DNA of 64,000 nucleotides from CAISKJ01 sp046351555 (GTDB taxonomy: Bacteria > Myxococcota_A > Polyangia > Polyangiales > Ga0077539), in assembly GCA_046351555.1 (NCBI GenBank), contig JAXLYI010000008.1, positions 310,001 through 374,000 of the forward strand, written 5' to 3'. A program made the position numbers and the translations under genes. The notes beneath the pieces were generated by a model. It was not told where the DNA came from. It made no database searches and was given only the letters and a program-made list of their open reading frames with translations. Positions 7,782 through 17,060 of the stretch are shown piece after piece (position 1 is the first letter of the stretch; each line of letters opens with the position of its first letter).

Positions 7782-10695
7782 CGGGCATTCGGCACACCCT
7801 CCAGGTCACAGTATCGAACACCACTGGATTGGCCGGCGCGCCATCCTCCGAATGGAAGCCTTGACGCTGCTCCGTCAAGCGCTGAGTTCCCCCCTCCGTG
7901 GAGTGCCCGTCCGCCGGCAGGGCGTCGATGCGCTCGCGATTGGCGTTGAGCACGTCGCGGAGATCCCGCTCACCCTGGCTGGACGAGCGCCAGGTGGTAT
8001 TGTCACCTTTCTGCGTCGAGGAGGCGAGCGCGGCGGGGTCTTCACCATTGAGCGCCACGTGCTCGCCAGCGTGCCCGACATTCGTACCAGGCCCCGGCGC
8101 ACCCTCGGAGTTGACCAGGATATCATGCGCATCGCTACGGCTAAAGGGCTCTACAGGGTTGGCCTCAGCCTCGGCTGGCGGTCCCTCAAGCGGGTCTCCC
8201 GCCGGCGCCTCACGGGCCGGCGCAGTGGGTAGTTCGGCCTGATCGACCGTGGTTCGACTCGCCCTCCATTGCGTGTATTTTCCAGCGAGGTATCGCCCGG
8301 CCCCGGCCGTCACGGCGCCCAGTGCAATCGCGCCCCCGAGGTCGGCCCAGTTGAACTCGCCACCTTGGAAGAGCAGGTTGGACAGGTAGCCAATCGCGCC
8401 GCTCGCGCCCCCCGCCGCGGCGAAGGCGAGCACACCCGCGGCCTCCGGTAGGAACAAGAAGGGGATCGACGCCAAGGCGCCGACGAGCGCCCCCCACCCC
8501 ATCGCCTTCGCGATGCAAGGCACGCAGAATCCGTGGTTCAGCCCCTCGTTGAGCCCGCCGCCGACCGCGCCACCGACCGCGCCACCGAGGATGATACCGG
8601 CCGCGCCGACCACCGCGGCGGAAACGCCCAAGGCGCCAGCGATCGCGGGAGCACAAACCACGATTGCCGCGCCGACCGCGACCCCGGCGATGACCCCGCC
8701 CGCGACCGAAGCGCACGTCTGCCATGACGGCATGCTCCAAAGCCCGAGCGGGTCGGCCCGATTGCGCGGGTCGTTGTGCGCATAGACATAGGCATTCGTA
8801 CCGGCGAGGAAGGAGACGGGATCGCGCGAGGCGTAGCGCCCCAGCCTGGGGATGTAGTAGCGAAACCTGTTGTAGTAGAGCCCCGTTTCCTCATCGTGCA
8901 CCTGCCCGGGCATCCGCAAACTGCATGACGGAGTTCCTTGGACCGCGGCGACGCCGAAAGCGCTGAATGTTGCGCTCCAGACGACCCGGCCTTGCTCATC
9001 GCACATGCACTGCGGCGTCCCGCCACGGTCGGTGTGGACGGAGTAGACGAGGCCGTCCACCCGCTGCGCGACCACCTCCCGCGTCCCAGGGAGGTAGACA
9101 AATTCGCGCGCCCGAACCCCTTCGGGGCCCTCCTGATACTCTCCTATGAGAACCTCACCCGCCCACCCGTACCACGTGACGGTCTCACGGAACCGCTTCC
9201 AGATCCGCCTCGCCAGCGCGTCATACCCGAAGGAGACGACGTCGCCTGTCGGCATGGTCACGCGAACGAGCAGGTTCCTGCCGTCGTAGTCATACTTCCA
9301 CTCGCCCCGCTCGTCGCGCATCCGAATCAGGTTGCCGTCATCGTCGTAGGCGCACACGAGGTCGCCCTGGCGCAGCAACTCATTATTTTCGCTGAAGGCG
9401 GCGCCCTCGCTCCCGCAGATCGTACGATTGCCTGCGCGGTCATATCGGTACGTCTCACAGAGGTCCGCGGCGTGCGTTCGAACGTCCGCCAGTCGTTCGG
9501 CACCGTCGTAGAACATGCTCACTTCGCCGACCCGCGAGTCCTCGCACGAGACCACGCGGCCCTCCAGGTCGTAGGCGTAGCGGAGGAGCAAGCCGATCCC
9601 TCCCGGTTGCGCCGGCGAGGCGACCGCCACTGAGGCGATCGTGCCGTCGCGGTTCGAGAGGGTCGTCGTGATGACGCCATTGGGACCAAGGATCCGCCGA
9701 CCCGCGTCTTCATCGAGGTAGGAGACGTCGAAGATGCCCGAGCGCCAATCGACGACCCGATCGGGTCGTCGGTCGGCATCATACCGGAAGCCGACCCGCT
9801 CTCCGCTCGGGTAGACGATTCCGACCAGCGCGCCCCCCTCGTCCCGCTCGAGCCGGGTGACCATCGCGCCACAACGCTCTTCCACCAGGCTACCATCGGT
9901 GCTGTACTGAAAGCTTACCGTTGTCTGGTTGGTGGCCGCGGAGACCATCCTGCCGGCCGAATCATAGAGGAACTCGACCGCCTGCCCGTCGGAGTATCGA
10001 ATATTCGTCGGGCGGCCGGCCTCGTCGTGCGTGAGTTGAACCTTCCGTCCGCCGGCGGTCGCCATGCGGCGTAGCAGCCCGGTATCATCGTAGAAGAACC
10101 GGTCCGCCGCACCGTCCGGGCGCACGATCACCTCAGGACGGTCCCATTTTCCATACACGAACCGCGTGCAGTTGGCATTGCCGTCCAGGATTTCTGTGAG
10201 CCGACCGGCGCCGTCGTACCGCAACACTTCGGCAGTCCCGTCACGATCTGCGACGCCGGTGAGCCGACCAGACTCCGCCCAGGAGAAGCTCGTGGCGGTG
10301 TCATCTGGGTGGTGAACCGCGATCAGATTGCCGGCGCCGTCCAGCGAGAACCTTGCAATCACCGCCCCGTCCCGTACTACCTGCTGGACGTTGCCGCGCC
10401 CATCGCGCTGCACCTCGACCCACTGGTTCGAAGGGCTTGAGAACCGTCGCACCGCCCCGGTGGCGTCTGTCTCGAACCGCCAGCGTCGCCCCATGGGGCT
10501 AACAACGGACTCGACAAAACCGTTCCCATCGAACTCAAGTTGGATGTCGTTCCCATAGGCGTCTCGGACGGCGATGCCTCCCCGATCCTCGTCACGAAAC
10601 GCCAGTTGATGCTCTCCTTGAAAACTTCGAAGGAGGCCCCGCTCGATCGTTTGGCGCCGCGTCTCCGCGAACTGCTCTTTCCTGATCCGCAACAT
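7741..10695 (-). CDS. RHS/YD-repeat T6SS effector with variable C-terminal toxin
   Basis: 984 residues. A short N-terminal segment (MLRIRKEQF) is followed by YD repeats to about residue 590, which form the toxin-encapsulating shell. The RHS core signature follows at about 610-652 (FRYYIPRLGRYASRDP, ending in DPLGL). A Gly/Ala-rich hydrophobic region (about 660-810) comes next, then a distinct C-terminal domain of about 120 residues. That domain has GHAGEHV at 874-880 and an ANRERIDAL segment, reminiscent of RNase A-like contact-dependent inhibition toxins; this assignment is tentative. It starts 6 bp after the PAAR gene, so spike tip and effector are co-expressed. The shell is shorter than that of many RHS proteins, and PAAR is encoded separately. 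Confidence 0.9.
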   Translation of the reverse strand: MLRIRKEQFAETRRQTIERGLLRSFQGEHQLAFRDEDRGGIAVRDAYGNDIQLEFDGNGFVESVVSPMGRRWRFETDATGAVRRFSSPSNQWVEVQRDGRGNVQQVVRDGAVIARFSLDGAGNLIAVHHPDDTATSFSWAESGRLTGVADRDGTAEVLRYDGAGRLTEILDGNANCTRFVYGKWDRPEVIVRPDGAADRFFYDDTGLLRRMATAGGRKVQLTHDEAGRPTNIRYSDGQAVEFLYDSAGRMVSAATNQTTVSFQYSTDGSLVEERCGAMVTRLERDEGGALVGIVYPSGERVGFRYDADRRPDRVVDWRSGIFDVSYLDEDAGRRILGPNGVITTTLSNRDGTIASVAVASPAQPGGIGLLLRYAYDLEGRVVSCEDSRVGEVSMFYDGAERLADVRTHAADLCETYRYDRAGNRTICGSEGAAFSENNELLRQGDLVCAYDDDGNLIRMRDERGEWKYDYDGRNLLVRVTMPTGDVVSFGYDALARRIWKRFRETVTWYGWAGEVLIGEYQEGPEGVRAREFVYLPGTREVVAQRVDGLVYSVHTDRGGTPQCMCDEQGRVVWSATFSAFGVAAVQGTPSCSLRMPGQVHDEETGLYYNRFRYYIPRLGRYASRDPVSFLAGTNAYVYAHNDPRNRADPLGLWSMPSWQTCASVAGGVIAGVAVGAAIVVCAPAIAGALGVSAAVVGAAGIILGGAVGGAVGGGLNEGLNHGFCVPCIAKAMGWGALVGALASIPFLFLPEAAGVLAFAAAGGASGAIGYLSNLLFQGGEFNWADLGGAIALGAVTAGAGRYLAGKYTQWRASRTTVDQAELPTAPAREAPAGDPLEGPPAEAEANPVEPFSRSDAHDILVNSEGAPGPGTNVGHAGEHVALNGEDPAALASSTQKGDNTTWRSSSQGERDLRDVLNANRERIDALPADGHSTEGGTQRLTEQRQGFHSEDGAPANPVVFDTVTWRVCRMPDGRLHLVHFAPKP

Positions 10696-10701
10696 GCCGC
10701 C

Positions 10702-11034
10702 TCAAAACCTCGCGAGGAAGGGGGCGCCCGTCGCCGCACCTTCGAGCAGGCATTGCGCCTGCCGCGGCTTGCCGATCAGCACGCTGCGACATCCTTGGAC
10801 GACCGTCCCCCCGTGTTGGGTCGGGTCCCCCATCCGCGCGGCGGGCCGCCCGCCGATGATCACCGAATCCTCCCCCTGAACGATCGCGTCGGGCGGACCG
10901 CACGCCGAGAGGTCCGTCACCCTGGCGACGGGCATCCCCCCGACGATGACGGACGGGCAGCAGGCCGGCAGGATGGCCCCGCCGCCGTGGATCGGGCACG
11001 TGTGATTGTCACCGATTCTCGCCGCGGGGGGCAC
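10702..11034 (-). CDS. PAAR domain protein, T6SS spike tip
   Basis: 110 residues. The pattern ARIGDNHTCPIHGGGAIL, then SVIVGGMPVARVTD, GEDSVIIGGRPAARMGD and GGTVVQGCRSVLIGK is the repeated PAAR signature; these proteins form the zinc-stabilised cone that sharpens VgrG and links effectors. The start is a GTG at 11034 preceded by GGAGGA overlapping the vgrG stop codon; the longer open frame to 12939 is only a shadow of vgrG. It lies between vgrG and the RHS effector, gaps 11 and 6 bp, which fits a complete secreted spike-effector cassette. Confidence 0.92.
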   Translation of the reverse strand: MPPAARIGDNHTCPIHGGGAILPACCPSVIVGGMPVARVTDLSACGPPDAIVQGEDSVIIGGRPAARMGDPTQHGGTVVQGCRSVLIGKPRQAQCLLEGAATGAPFLARF

Positions 11035-11045
11035 TGGCCTTCCTC

Positions 11046-13583
11046 CTACGAATTGATCTTCACCAGCTTGCTCTTGATGTCGATCAGATCGTTCGAGTGG
11101 ATGTTGATCGTGCCCCCGCTCAGCTCGACGGTCGAGGCCCCCGTCGTGATGACGATCCGCCCTCGGGTCATGTCGATCTTGCTGGGCGGGCACTCGATGA
11201 GCACCTGGTCGTTGGCCTTGATGTGCCAGACGTGCGACGCCTCCTGGAGCGCCTCCTGCCCCCGCACGCGCACCTCCAGGTTGCCCGTGACCGTCAGGCT
11301 GTCCGGCGACACGGCGTTGTGCTCCCCGCCTCCAATCCGCGTCGTGCGCCCGCCGATGACCGAGTTCGTCTCCTCGCCCTTCACGGTCACCGTGCGGTCG
11401 TTGCCCACCTCGATGCGCTGGTCGTGCAGCACGTCCTCCGCGTGGTCGCGCTGCGCGTGCAGATACACCCGCTCGCTCCCGGCCGCGTCTTCGAACGAGA
11501 ACTCGTTGAACCCGTTGCCGCCCGGCGTGCTGTTGCTCCGCAGCCGCGTCTGGCTGCTCGCGTGCGGGTGGTCCACGGCGGGGCGGTTGCTGTTGTTGTA
11601 CACGCAGCCCATCACCAGCGGCCGGTCGGGGTTCCCCTCCAGGAACTGCACCACCACCTCCATGCCGATGCGCGGCGTCACGACCATGCCCCAGTTGCCG
11701 CCGCCCCAGGCCTGCGCCACGCGCACCCAGCGCAGCGTGGTCGGGTCGCGCGCCTCGTCGCGCCGGTCCCAGTGGAAGCGCACCTTGATGCGCCCGTGCG
11801 GGTCGGTGAAGATCTCGCGCCCCGCCGGGCCGACCACCGTCGCCGTCTGGATGCCCGTCACCACCGGACGCGGCGTCGTCCGCATCGGCCGCCACGGGAC
11901 CGACGCCGGGATGCAGGTGATCGTGTTGCGGTAGCGGTCGACCGAGGGGCCCGTGTGCTGCGTCTCGTGGTCGAGCGCATCGCGCGCGTTGCCCTCGTGC
12001 ACGACGCGCGTGACGACGTGGCGCTGGTTGAGCGCCGCCCGGCCGTGCGCGCGGAGCGTGAACGCGAAGCCCGGCGTCATCCCCGTGACGTTGCTCGGCC
12101 CCGTCCCCTGCTGCTCCGAGGCCCGCAGCGCCTGCAGGCGGATCTCGGCGAGGCGCTGGACGTTGTCGTCGTGGTGCTGCTCGCTCCCGGCGCGGTAGTC
12201 CGAGAACACCGCCTCGGCCGGGTACTCGTACACCGGCCGCGCCCCCGCATCCCGCGGCACCTGCTGCGTGATGGGCAGCTGCGGGCGCGTGAAGTCGAAG
12301 TCGCGCACGATCACCGCGGTCGGCCGCTGCTCGCGCCCCCAATCGAGTTGGCGGACGGACTCCGTCGCGAGCACCCCGGCCTCCGTGCCCGCCACCGGCA
12401 CCGCCTGCCCGTCGAGCGTCGCCACGGGTTGGTAGCAGTCGTGGTCGGTGACGACGAGCGTCTCGGTCCCTTCCGCGTGGCGGAAGAAATAGGTGACCCC
12501 CTCCTCCTCCATCAGTCGCTGGAGGAAGGCCAGGTCGGACTCGCGGTATTGGACGCAGTACTCGCGCCGCAGGTACGTATCGCGGAGCGCGACGTCGAGG
12601 CTGCCATCGTAGAGCCCCGCGTCGCGGAGCACGGCGCGGACCACGTCCTCGACCTTCACGTCGTGGAAGATGCGCGAGTTGACCCGCTGCGAGAGCGCCC
12701 ACAGCGCCGGGACCACCCAAGCCCGCGCGAGGAGGCGGCCGTTCGCCGTGCCGAGGTGCTCCACGCGACGCACCACGCCCCGGAAATACCGGGTGACGGT
12801 GGCCCGCTGGACCACGGCGGTCGCCGGCCGCCCGAGGAGCGCGTCGGGGTCGTCGTGCAGGTCGTCGCCTGCGAGGTCGACCGCGGCCTCCCAGGTCTCC
12901 GAGAGGGCCTCCTGCGCGCGGAACTTCACCACGCGCCACTGCCCGCTGGCGCCTTCGAAACGGAAGGTCACCTCCGAGAGCGGCGCCGCGCCACCCGGCA
13001 CCCCCAACGCGCCCGGCGCGGCCGGCGCGTCGGGGAACACGTTGCGGAAGGAGCCCATCAGCGACTGCGCTGCATCGACGCCGCCGGTGATTGCATGGAA
13101 GACGCCCGCGGGTGCGCCAGGAACCAGCGCCGCCGCCCCGAGCCCCGACGACACCAGGCCCGTGGCAGCTCCGAGGGCATCGCCGCCGGCGGCGAGCGTG
13201 CGCGCACTCGCCGCGACCTCGCCGACCCGCGCGGCGGTCGTGACCCCCTGCGCGACTGCGGCGCTCGGCAAGTGATCGAGGACGGCGCCCCCCAGAAGCG
13301 ATCCTGGCGACGTCTGGGGCGCCGAAGGGACGGCGGCCTCAGGGACCACCCCCTCAGGCCACGACGGAAGCTCCCCCACCCCCGGAACCGTGGGGACCTG
13401 TACCGGCGACCCGAGATCGAGCGGCGGAGCAGGCACTGTCGTGGAGGGGCTGCCCCCTTCGAGCGCCACCGCGTCGACCCTTCGTCCATCCTCTTCCGGC
13501 ACGTCCGACTTCCCCTCACTGACCGGCTTCGAGCGTGACTCCTTCGCGAGCCATCCACTCGCCGTCGTACCGAGTACCACCAC
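11046..13583 (-). CDS. vgrG: Type VI secretion spike protein VgrG
   Basis: Homolog of the T4 gp27/gp5 spike. Recognisable parts are SEVTFRFEGA at the start of the gp27-like domain, YCVQYRESDLAFLQRLMEEEGVTYFF, the conserved GPAGREIFTDPHGRIKVRFHWDR and RVAQAWGGGNWG, then MGCVYNNSNRPAV before the gp5-like beta-helix. The frame is open to 13739, but that leaves 2 bp to the divergent ccmF start, so an internal start is likely: I chose the GTG at 13583; 13058 (MGSFRN) is the minimal alternative. The roughly 170 Ala/Pro-rich residues before the gp27 domain are unusual. No T6SS tube or sheath genes lie in the window, so this is an orphan effector cassette. Confidence 0.88.
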   Translation of the reverse strand: MVVLGTTASGWLAKESRSKPVSEGKSDVPEEDGRRVDAVALEGGSPSTTVPAPPLDLGSPVQVPTVPGVGELPSWPEGVVPEAAVPSAPQTSPGSLLGGAVLDHLPSAAVAQGVTTAARVGEVAASARTLAAGGDALGAATGLVSSGLGAAALVPGAPAGVFHAITGGVDAAQSLMGSFRNVFPDAPAAPGALGVPGGAAPLSEVTFRFEGASGQWRVVKFRAQEALSETWEAAVDLAGDDLHDDPDALLGRPATAVVQRATVTRYFRGVVRRVEHLGTANGRLLARAWVVPALWALSQRVNSRIFHDVKVEDVVRAVLRDAGLYDGSLDVALRDTYLRREYCVQYRESDLAFLQRLMEEEGVTYFFRHAEGTETLVVTDHDCYQPVATLDGQAVPVAGTEAGVLATESVRQLDWGREQRPTAVIVRDFDFTRPQLPITQQVPRDAGARPVYEYPAEAVFSDYRAGSEQHHDDNVQRLAEIRLQALRASEQQGTGPSNVTGMTPGFAFTLRAHGRAALNQRHVVTRVVHEGNARDALDHETQHTGPSVDRYRNTITCIPASVPWRPMRTTPRPVVTGIQTATVVGPAGREIFTDPHGRIKVRFHWDRRDEARDPTTLRWVRVAQAWGGGNWGMVVTPRIGMEVVVQFLEGNPDRPLVMGCVYNNSNRPAVDHPHASSQTRLRSNSTPGGNGFNEFSFEDAAGSERVYLHAQRDHAEDVLHDQRIEVGNDRTVTVKGEETNSVIGGRTTRIGGGEHNAVSPDSLTVTGNLEVRVRGQEALQEASHVWHIKANDQVLIECPPSKIDMTRGRIVITTGASTVELSGGTINIHSNDLIDIKSKLVKINS

Positions 13584-13741
13584 CGCCGCTCGAATGACAA
13601 GCGGGAAGCGGCCATCGTGAGGTGCTTGGGTTAGGGCCGAGCGGTCTTCGACGCACCGCCCTACCCCGACGTCTTCGCGCCAGCGGTCCCCCTCGCGCCG
13701 ATTGCCAGCCGTCCCGCTTCCCTCTACGTTCCGCCCCACCC

Positions 13742-16417
13742 ATGAACCCGACCAGCTTCGACGCGGGCATCCCCGCCTTCGGGACGGGCGTGCTCTACGC
13801 GTTCCTGGTGACCGCCGCCGCCGCCTTCGCGCTCGCGGTGACCGCCGGCACGTCCTCCCCCGCCCGCGCCCCGCGGCTCCTGCGCGCCGCCCGCCTCGCG
13901 TCGCTCGGCACCTGCGCCCTCATCGGGCTCGACGTGATGGTGCTGCTCTACGCCTTCCTCTCCCACGACTTCCGCATCCGGTACGTCGCCCACTACAGCG
14001 ACCGCTCGATGCCGACGGCGTACCTCATCGCCGCGCTCTGGGGCGGCCAGGACGGCTCGCTCCTCTGGTGGAGCTTCCTCCTCTCGCTCTACACCGCCGC
14101 GTGCGCCCTCTGGATCCGCGGGCGCTACAAAGAGCTCGCCCCCTGGGTGCTCGCCACGCTGATGAGCGTGGTGATGTTCTTCGGGGTGCTGATGGCCTTC
14201 GCGGCCAACCCCTTCGCGGCCACCTTCGGCGGCGCGCCCCCCGACGGCGAAGGGCTCAACCCCTCGCTGCAGAACTTCTACATGGCCATCCACCCGCCGA
14301 GCCTCTACGTGGGCTTCGTCGGGTGCGCGGTGCCCTTCGCGTTCGCCGTCTCCGCGCTCATCACCGGGCGCCTCAACGAGGAGTGGGTCGTCGCCGTGCG
14401 GCGGTGGGTGCTCTTCGCGTGGATGTTCCTGTCCATCGGCAACGTGCTCGGGATGCTGTGGGCCTACGAGGAGCTCGGCTGGGGCGGCTTCTGGGCCTGG
14501 GACCCGGTCGAGAACGCCGCCTGCCTCCCCTGGTGGACGTGCACCGCCTTCCTCCACTCCGTGATGATCCAGGAGCGCCGCGGCTTCCTCAAGGTGTGGA
14601 ACGTCTCGCTCCTCCTCGGGAGCTTCTTCCTCACCATCTTCGGCACCTTCCTCACGCGCTCGGGGCTCATCTCCAGCGTCCACTCCTTCGCCCAGAGCGG
14701 CATCGGCATCTACTTCGTCTGGTACATGGGCTTCCTCGCCCTCTTCTGCATCGCGCTCGTGGTGTGGCGCCTGCCGAAGCTCCGCGGCGCCGCGCAGATC
14801 GACTCCGCGCTCTCGCGCGAGGCCATGTTCGTCGTCAACAACTGGATGCTCCTCGGGATCTGCGTCTTCATCCTCCTCGCCACCACCTGGCCCAAGGTGA
14901 GCGAGTGGCTCTGGAACGAGCGCCTCACCGTCGGCGCCAGCTTCTACAACGCCTGGCTCGCGCCCATCGGCCTCGTCCTCTTCGCCATCATCGGCGTCGG
15001 CACCCTCACCCCCTGGCGCAAGGCCACCCCGAAGAACCTCCTCGAAGCCTTCCGCGGCCCGCTCGCCGCCGGCCTCGTCGTCGGCGTCCTCCACGCCGCC
15101 GTCGGCCGCCACCTCGGCTTCGCCCCCGTCGTCCACCTCGACCCCATCTACGACAACGTCACCGCCATCAAGCTCGGCGGCCTCACGCTCGGCCACGTCA
15201 ACGTCGGCCGCGCGCTCGCGTGGCTCGACGGCCACCTGCCGCCCTTCGCCACGGGCCTCTTCGCCTTCAACGTCGCCGCGCTCTGGCAGGAGTTTCAGCG
15301 CGGCACCCTCGCCCGCATGCGCTCGAAGAAGGAGGACGCCCCCACCGCCTTCCTCTCCCTCGTGGGGAAGAACCGCCGGCGCTACGGCGGCTACGTCGTC
15401 CACTTCGGCTTCGCGCTGATGATGATGGGCTACATGGGCGCGGGCTACCGCCAGGAGACCGAGGCCTCGCTCGCGCCGGGCCAGACGCTCCGGGTAGGGC
15501 GCTACACGCTCCGCTACGAGGGCGCCGAGTCGCGCCGCACGCCCGACAAGCGCGAGATCTACGCGCGCGTCACGGCTTTTGTCGGCGGCGAGCGCTACAC
15601 GGAGCTGCGGCCCGCCCGCTTCATCTTCACCGCCCGCCCCGAGATGCCCACCACCGAGGTCGCCATCCACTCGCGCCCCCGCGAAGACCTCTACGTGGTG
15701 ATGAACTCCCTCAACCCCGACACCCACGTCGCCCACATCAAGGGCGTGGTCAACCCGCTCACCCTCTGGATCTGGGTCGGCGGCCTCGTCCTCGTGTTCG
15801 GCGTGATGGTGGCCATGTGGCCCGACGCCTCGCGCGAGGCCGCCCGCGCCGTCGCCCCGCGCGCCGTCCCCGCGGGCGCCACGGGGCTGCTCCTCCTGCT
15901 CACCGCCGGCGGCGCGCTCGTGCTCCTCGCGCCGCGCGACGCGCTCGCGCAGGGGAGCGAGCACCGCGTCTCGTCGGGCATGCCCGTCGGCGTCGCGGAG
16001 AACTTCACCCCCGCCGAGCGCCACGTCTTCGACCAGCTCCTCTGCATGTGCGGCGGGTGCGCGCGCCTGCCGCTCGCCACCTGCGCCTGCGACTGGGCCG
16101 CCAACCACCGCGACGCCATCCGCGGGCGGCTCGCGGCCGGCGACAGCGAGGCGGCGGTCGTCGGCGACTACGTGGCGCGCTACGGCCGCGAGGCGCTGAC
16201 GGTGCCGCCCGACCAGGGCCACAACAAGGCGCTCTACATCGTGCCCGTGGCGGCGCTCGCCGCGGGCGCGGGCCTCGTCTTCCACCTCGCCCGCAAGTGG
16301 GCCCGGCGCGAGGCGCCCCCGACGCTCCAGGCCGGCGCGAAGCCCGAGGCGCCCAAGCCCGACGCCGCCCCCTACGACGCCCGCATCGATGAGGAACTCC
16401 GTGGCCTCGACGAATGA
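13742..16417 (+). CDS. ccmF: Cytochrome c maturation fusion protein CcmF-CcmH
   Basis: 891 residues, multi-spanning. Residues 1 to about 700 are CcmF (haem lyase subunit): WGGQDGSLLWWS, AIHPPSLYVGF and the haem-handling motif GWGGFWAWDPVENA. After a further membrane segment comes a CcmH/CycL-type domain (about 745-850) with a Cys-rich motif, LLCMCGGCARLPLATCACDWA split as CMCGGC and CAC, then AAVVGDYVARYGREAL and a final transmembrane helix. CcmF alone is about 650 residues, so this joins haem lyase and apocytochrome-thiol functions in one chain. The ATG at 13742 is preferred over the upstream open frame. It heads a tightly overlapping operon of three genes. Confidence 0.92.
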   Translation: MNPTSFDAGIPAFGTGVLYAFLVTAAAAFALAVTAGTSSPARAPRLLRAARLASLGTCALIGLDVMVLLYAFLSHDFRIRYVAHYSDRSMPTAYLIAALWGGQDGSLLWWSFLLSLYTAACALWIRGRYKELAPWVLATLMSVVMFFGVLMAFAANPFAATFGGAPPDGEGLNPSLQNFYMAIHPPSLYVGFVGCAVPFAFAVSALITGRLNEEWVVAVRRWVLFAWMFLSIGNVLGMLWAYEELGWGGFWAWDPVENAACLPWWTCTAFLHSVMIQERRGFLKVWNVSLLLGSFFLTIFGTFLTRSGLISSVHSFAQSGIGIYFVWYMGFLALFCIALVVWRLPKLRGAAQIDSALSREAMFVVNNWMLLGICVFILLATTWPKVSEWLWNERLTVGASFYNAWLAPIGLVLFAIIGVGTLTPWRKATPKNLLEAFRGPLAAGLVVGVLHAAVGRHLGFAPVVHLDPIYDNVTAIKLGGLTLGHVNVGRALAWLDGHLPPFATGLFAFNVAALWQEFQRGTLARMRSKKEDAPTAFLSLVGKNRRRYGGYVVHFGFALMMMGYMGAGYRQETEASLAPGQTLRVGRYTLRYEGAESRRTPDKREIYARVTAFVGGERYTELRPARFIFTARPEMPTTEVAIHSRPREDLYVVMNSLNPDTHVAHIKGVVNPLTLWIWVGGLVLVFGVMVAMWPDASREAARAVAPRAVPAGATGLLLLLTAGGALVLLAPRDALAQGSEHRVSSGMPVGVAENFTPAERHVFDQLLCMCGGCARLPLATCACDWAANHRDAIRGRLAAGDSEAAVVGDYVARYGREALTVPPDQGHNKALYIVPVAALAAGAGLVFHLARKWARREAPPTLQAGAKPEAPKPDAAPYDARIDEELRGLDE

Positions 16418-17060
16418 CCCCCGCGCCCGCGACCCGCTCGCGCGCCACGTCCCCACCATCGCGGCCGCCGTCGTGGTCGGCGCCGCGGTCCCCATCGGCA
16501 TCCTGCGCGGCGCGCCCACCGTCGTGCTGTGGGTGGCCTTCGCGTTGCTCTCCGCGGCGGTCCTGATCTTCTGGGAGGCCCTTCGCACCGCGCTCGACCC
16601 CGCGGCGCCCGGCGACGACGACGACACCGACGAGTCCGGCGTCCCGAGCGACCTCGAGGCCCGCAAGCGCGCGGCGCTCAAGGCGCTGAAGGACATCGAG
16701 TTCGAGCGCGCCATCGGCCGCCTCTCGGAGGAGGACCACAAGGAGCTCGACGCGAAGTACCGCGCCGAGGCCCGCGCCGCGATGCGCGCGATCGACGAGG
16801 GCCTCGGGCCGTGGCTCTCCCGCGCCGAGTCGATGCTCGACGAGGCCGTGAAGCCCGCCGACGCGAAGGCCGCCGATGTGAAGAGCGCCGACGCGAAGCT
16901 CGAGCCCGAGGCCGCGAAGCCCGCGCTCTCGCTCGAGAAGAAGCCCGACGCCGCGCCCTCCCTCGCGTGCCCGAAGTGCGAGGCGGCCAACGACGCCGAC
17001 GCGGTGTTTTGCAAGAAGTGCGGAGCCCGCGTCGCCCCGGAGGCCGCCGATGCGAACTGA
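16389..17060 (+). CDS. Membrane protein with C-terminal zinc ribbon, in ccm operon
   Basis: 223 residues overlapping the ccmF end by 29 bp. There are two adjacent hydrophobic helices (about 22-62), then an acidic linker and a charged helical region (LEARKRAALKALKDIEFERAIGRLSEEDH) resembling the short helical hairpin of CcmI-like or SHOCT-like proteins. A Lys/Ala/Asp spacer follows and a C-terminal zinc ribbon CPKCEAAN with CKKCGA. Position suggests a cytochrome c assembly accessory role (CcmI-like); this is inferred from context. The zinc ribbon is unusual for this pathway. Confidence 0.75.
   Translation: MRNSVASTNDPRARDPLARHVPTIAAAVVVGAAVPIGILRGAPTVVLWVAFALLSAAVLIFWEALRTALDPAAPGDDDDTDESGVPSDLEARKRAALKALKDIEFERAIGRLSEEDHKELDAKYRAEARAAMRAIDEGLGPWLSRAESMLDEAVKPADAKAADVKSADAKLEPEAAKPALSLEKKPDAAPSLACPKCEAANDADAVFCKKCGARVAPEAADAN

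Noticed and set aside
11097..13538. 813-codon open frame on the plus strand opposite vgrG
   Set aside because: A shadow of vgrG in GC-rich DNA: Arg/His/Pro-rich translation with no recognisable domain.
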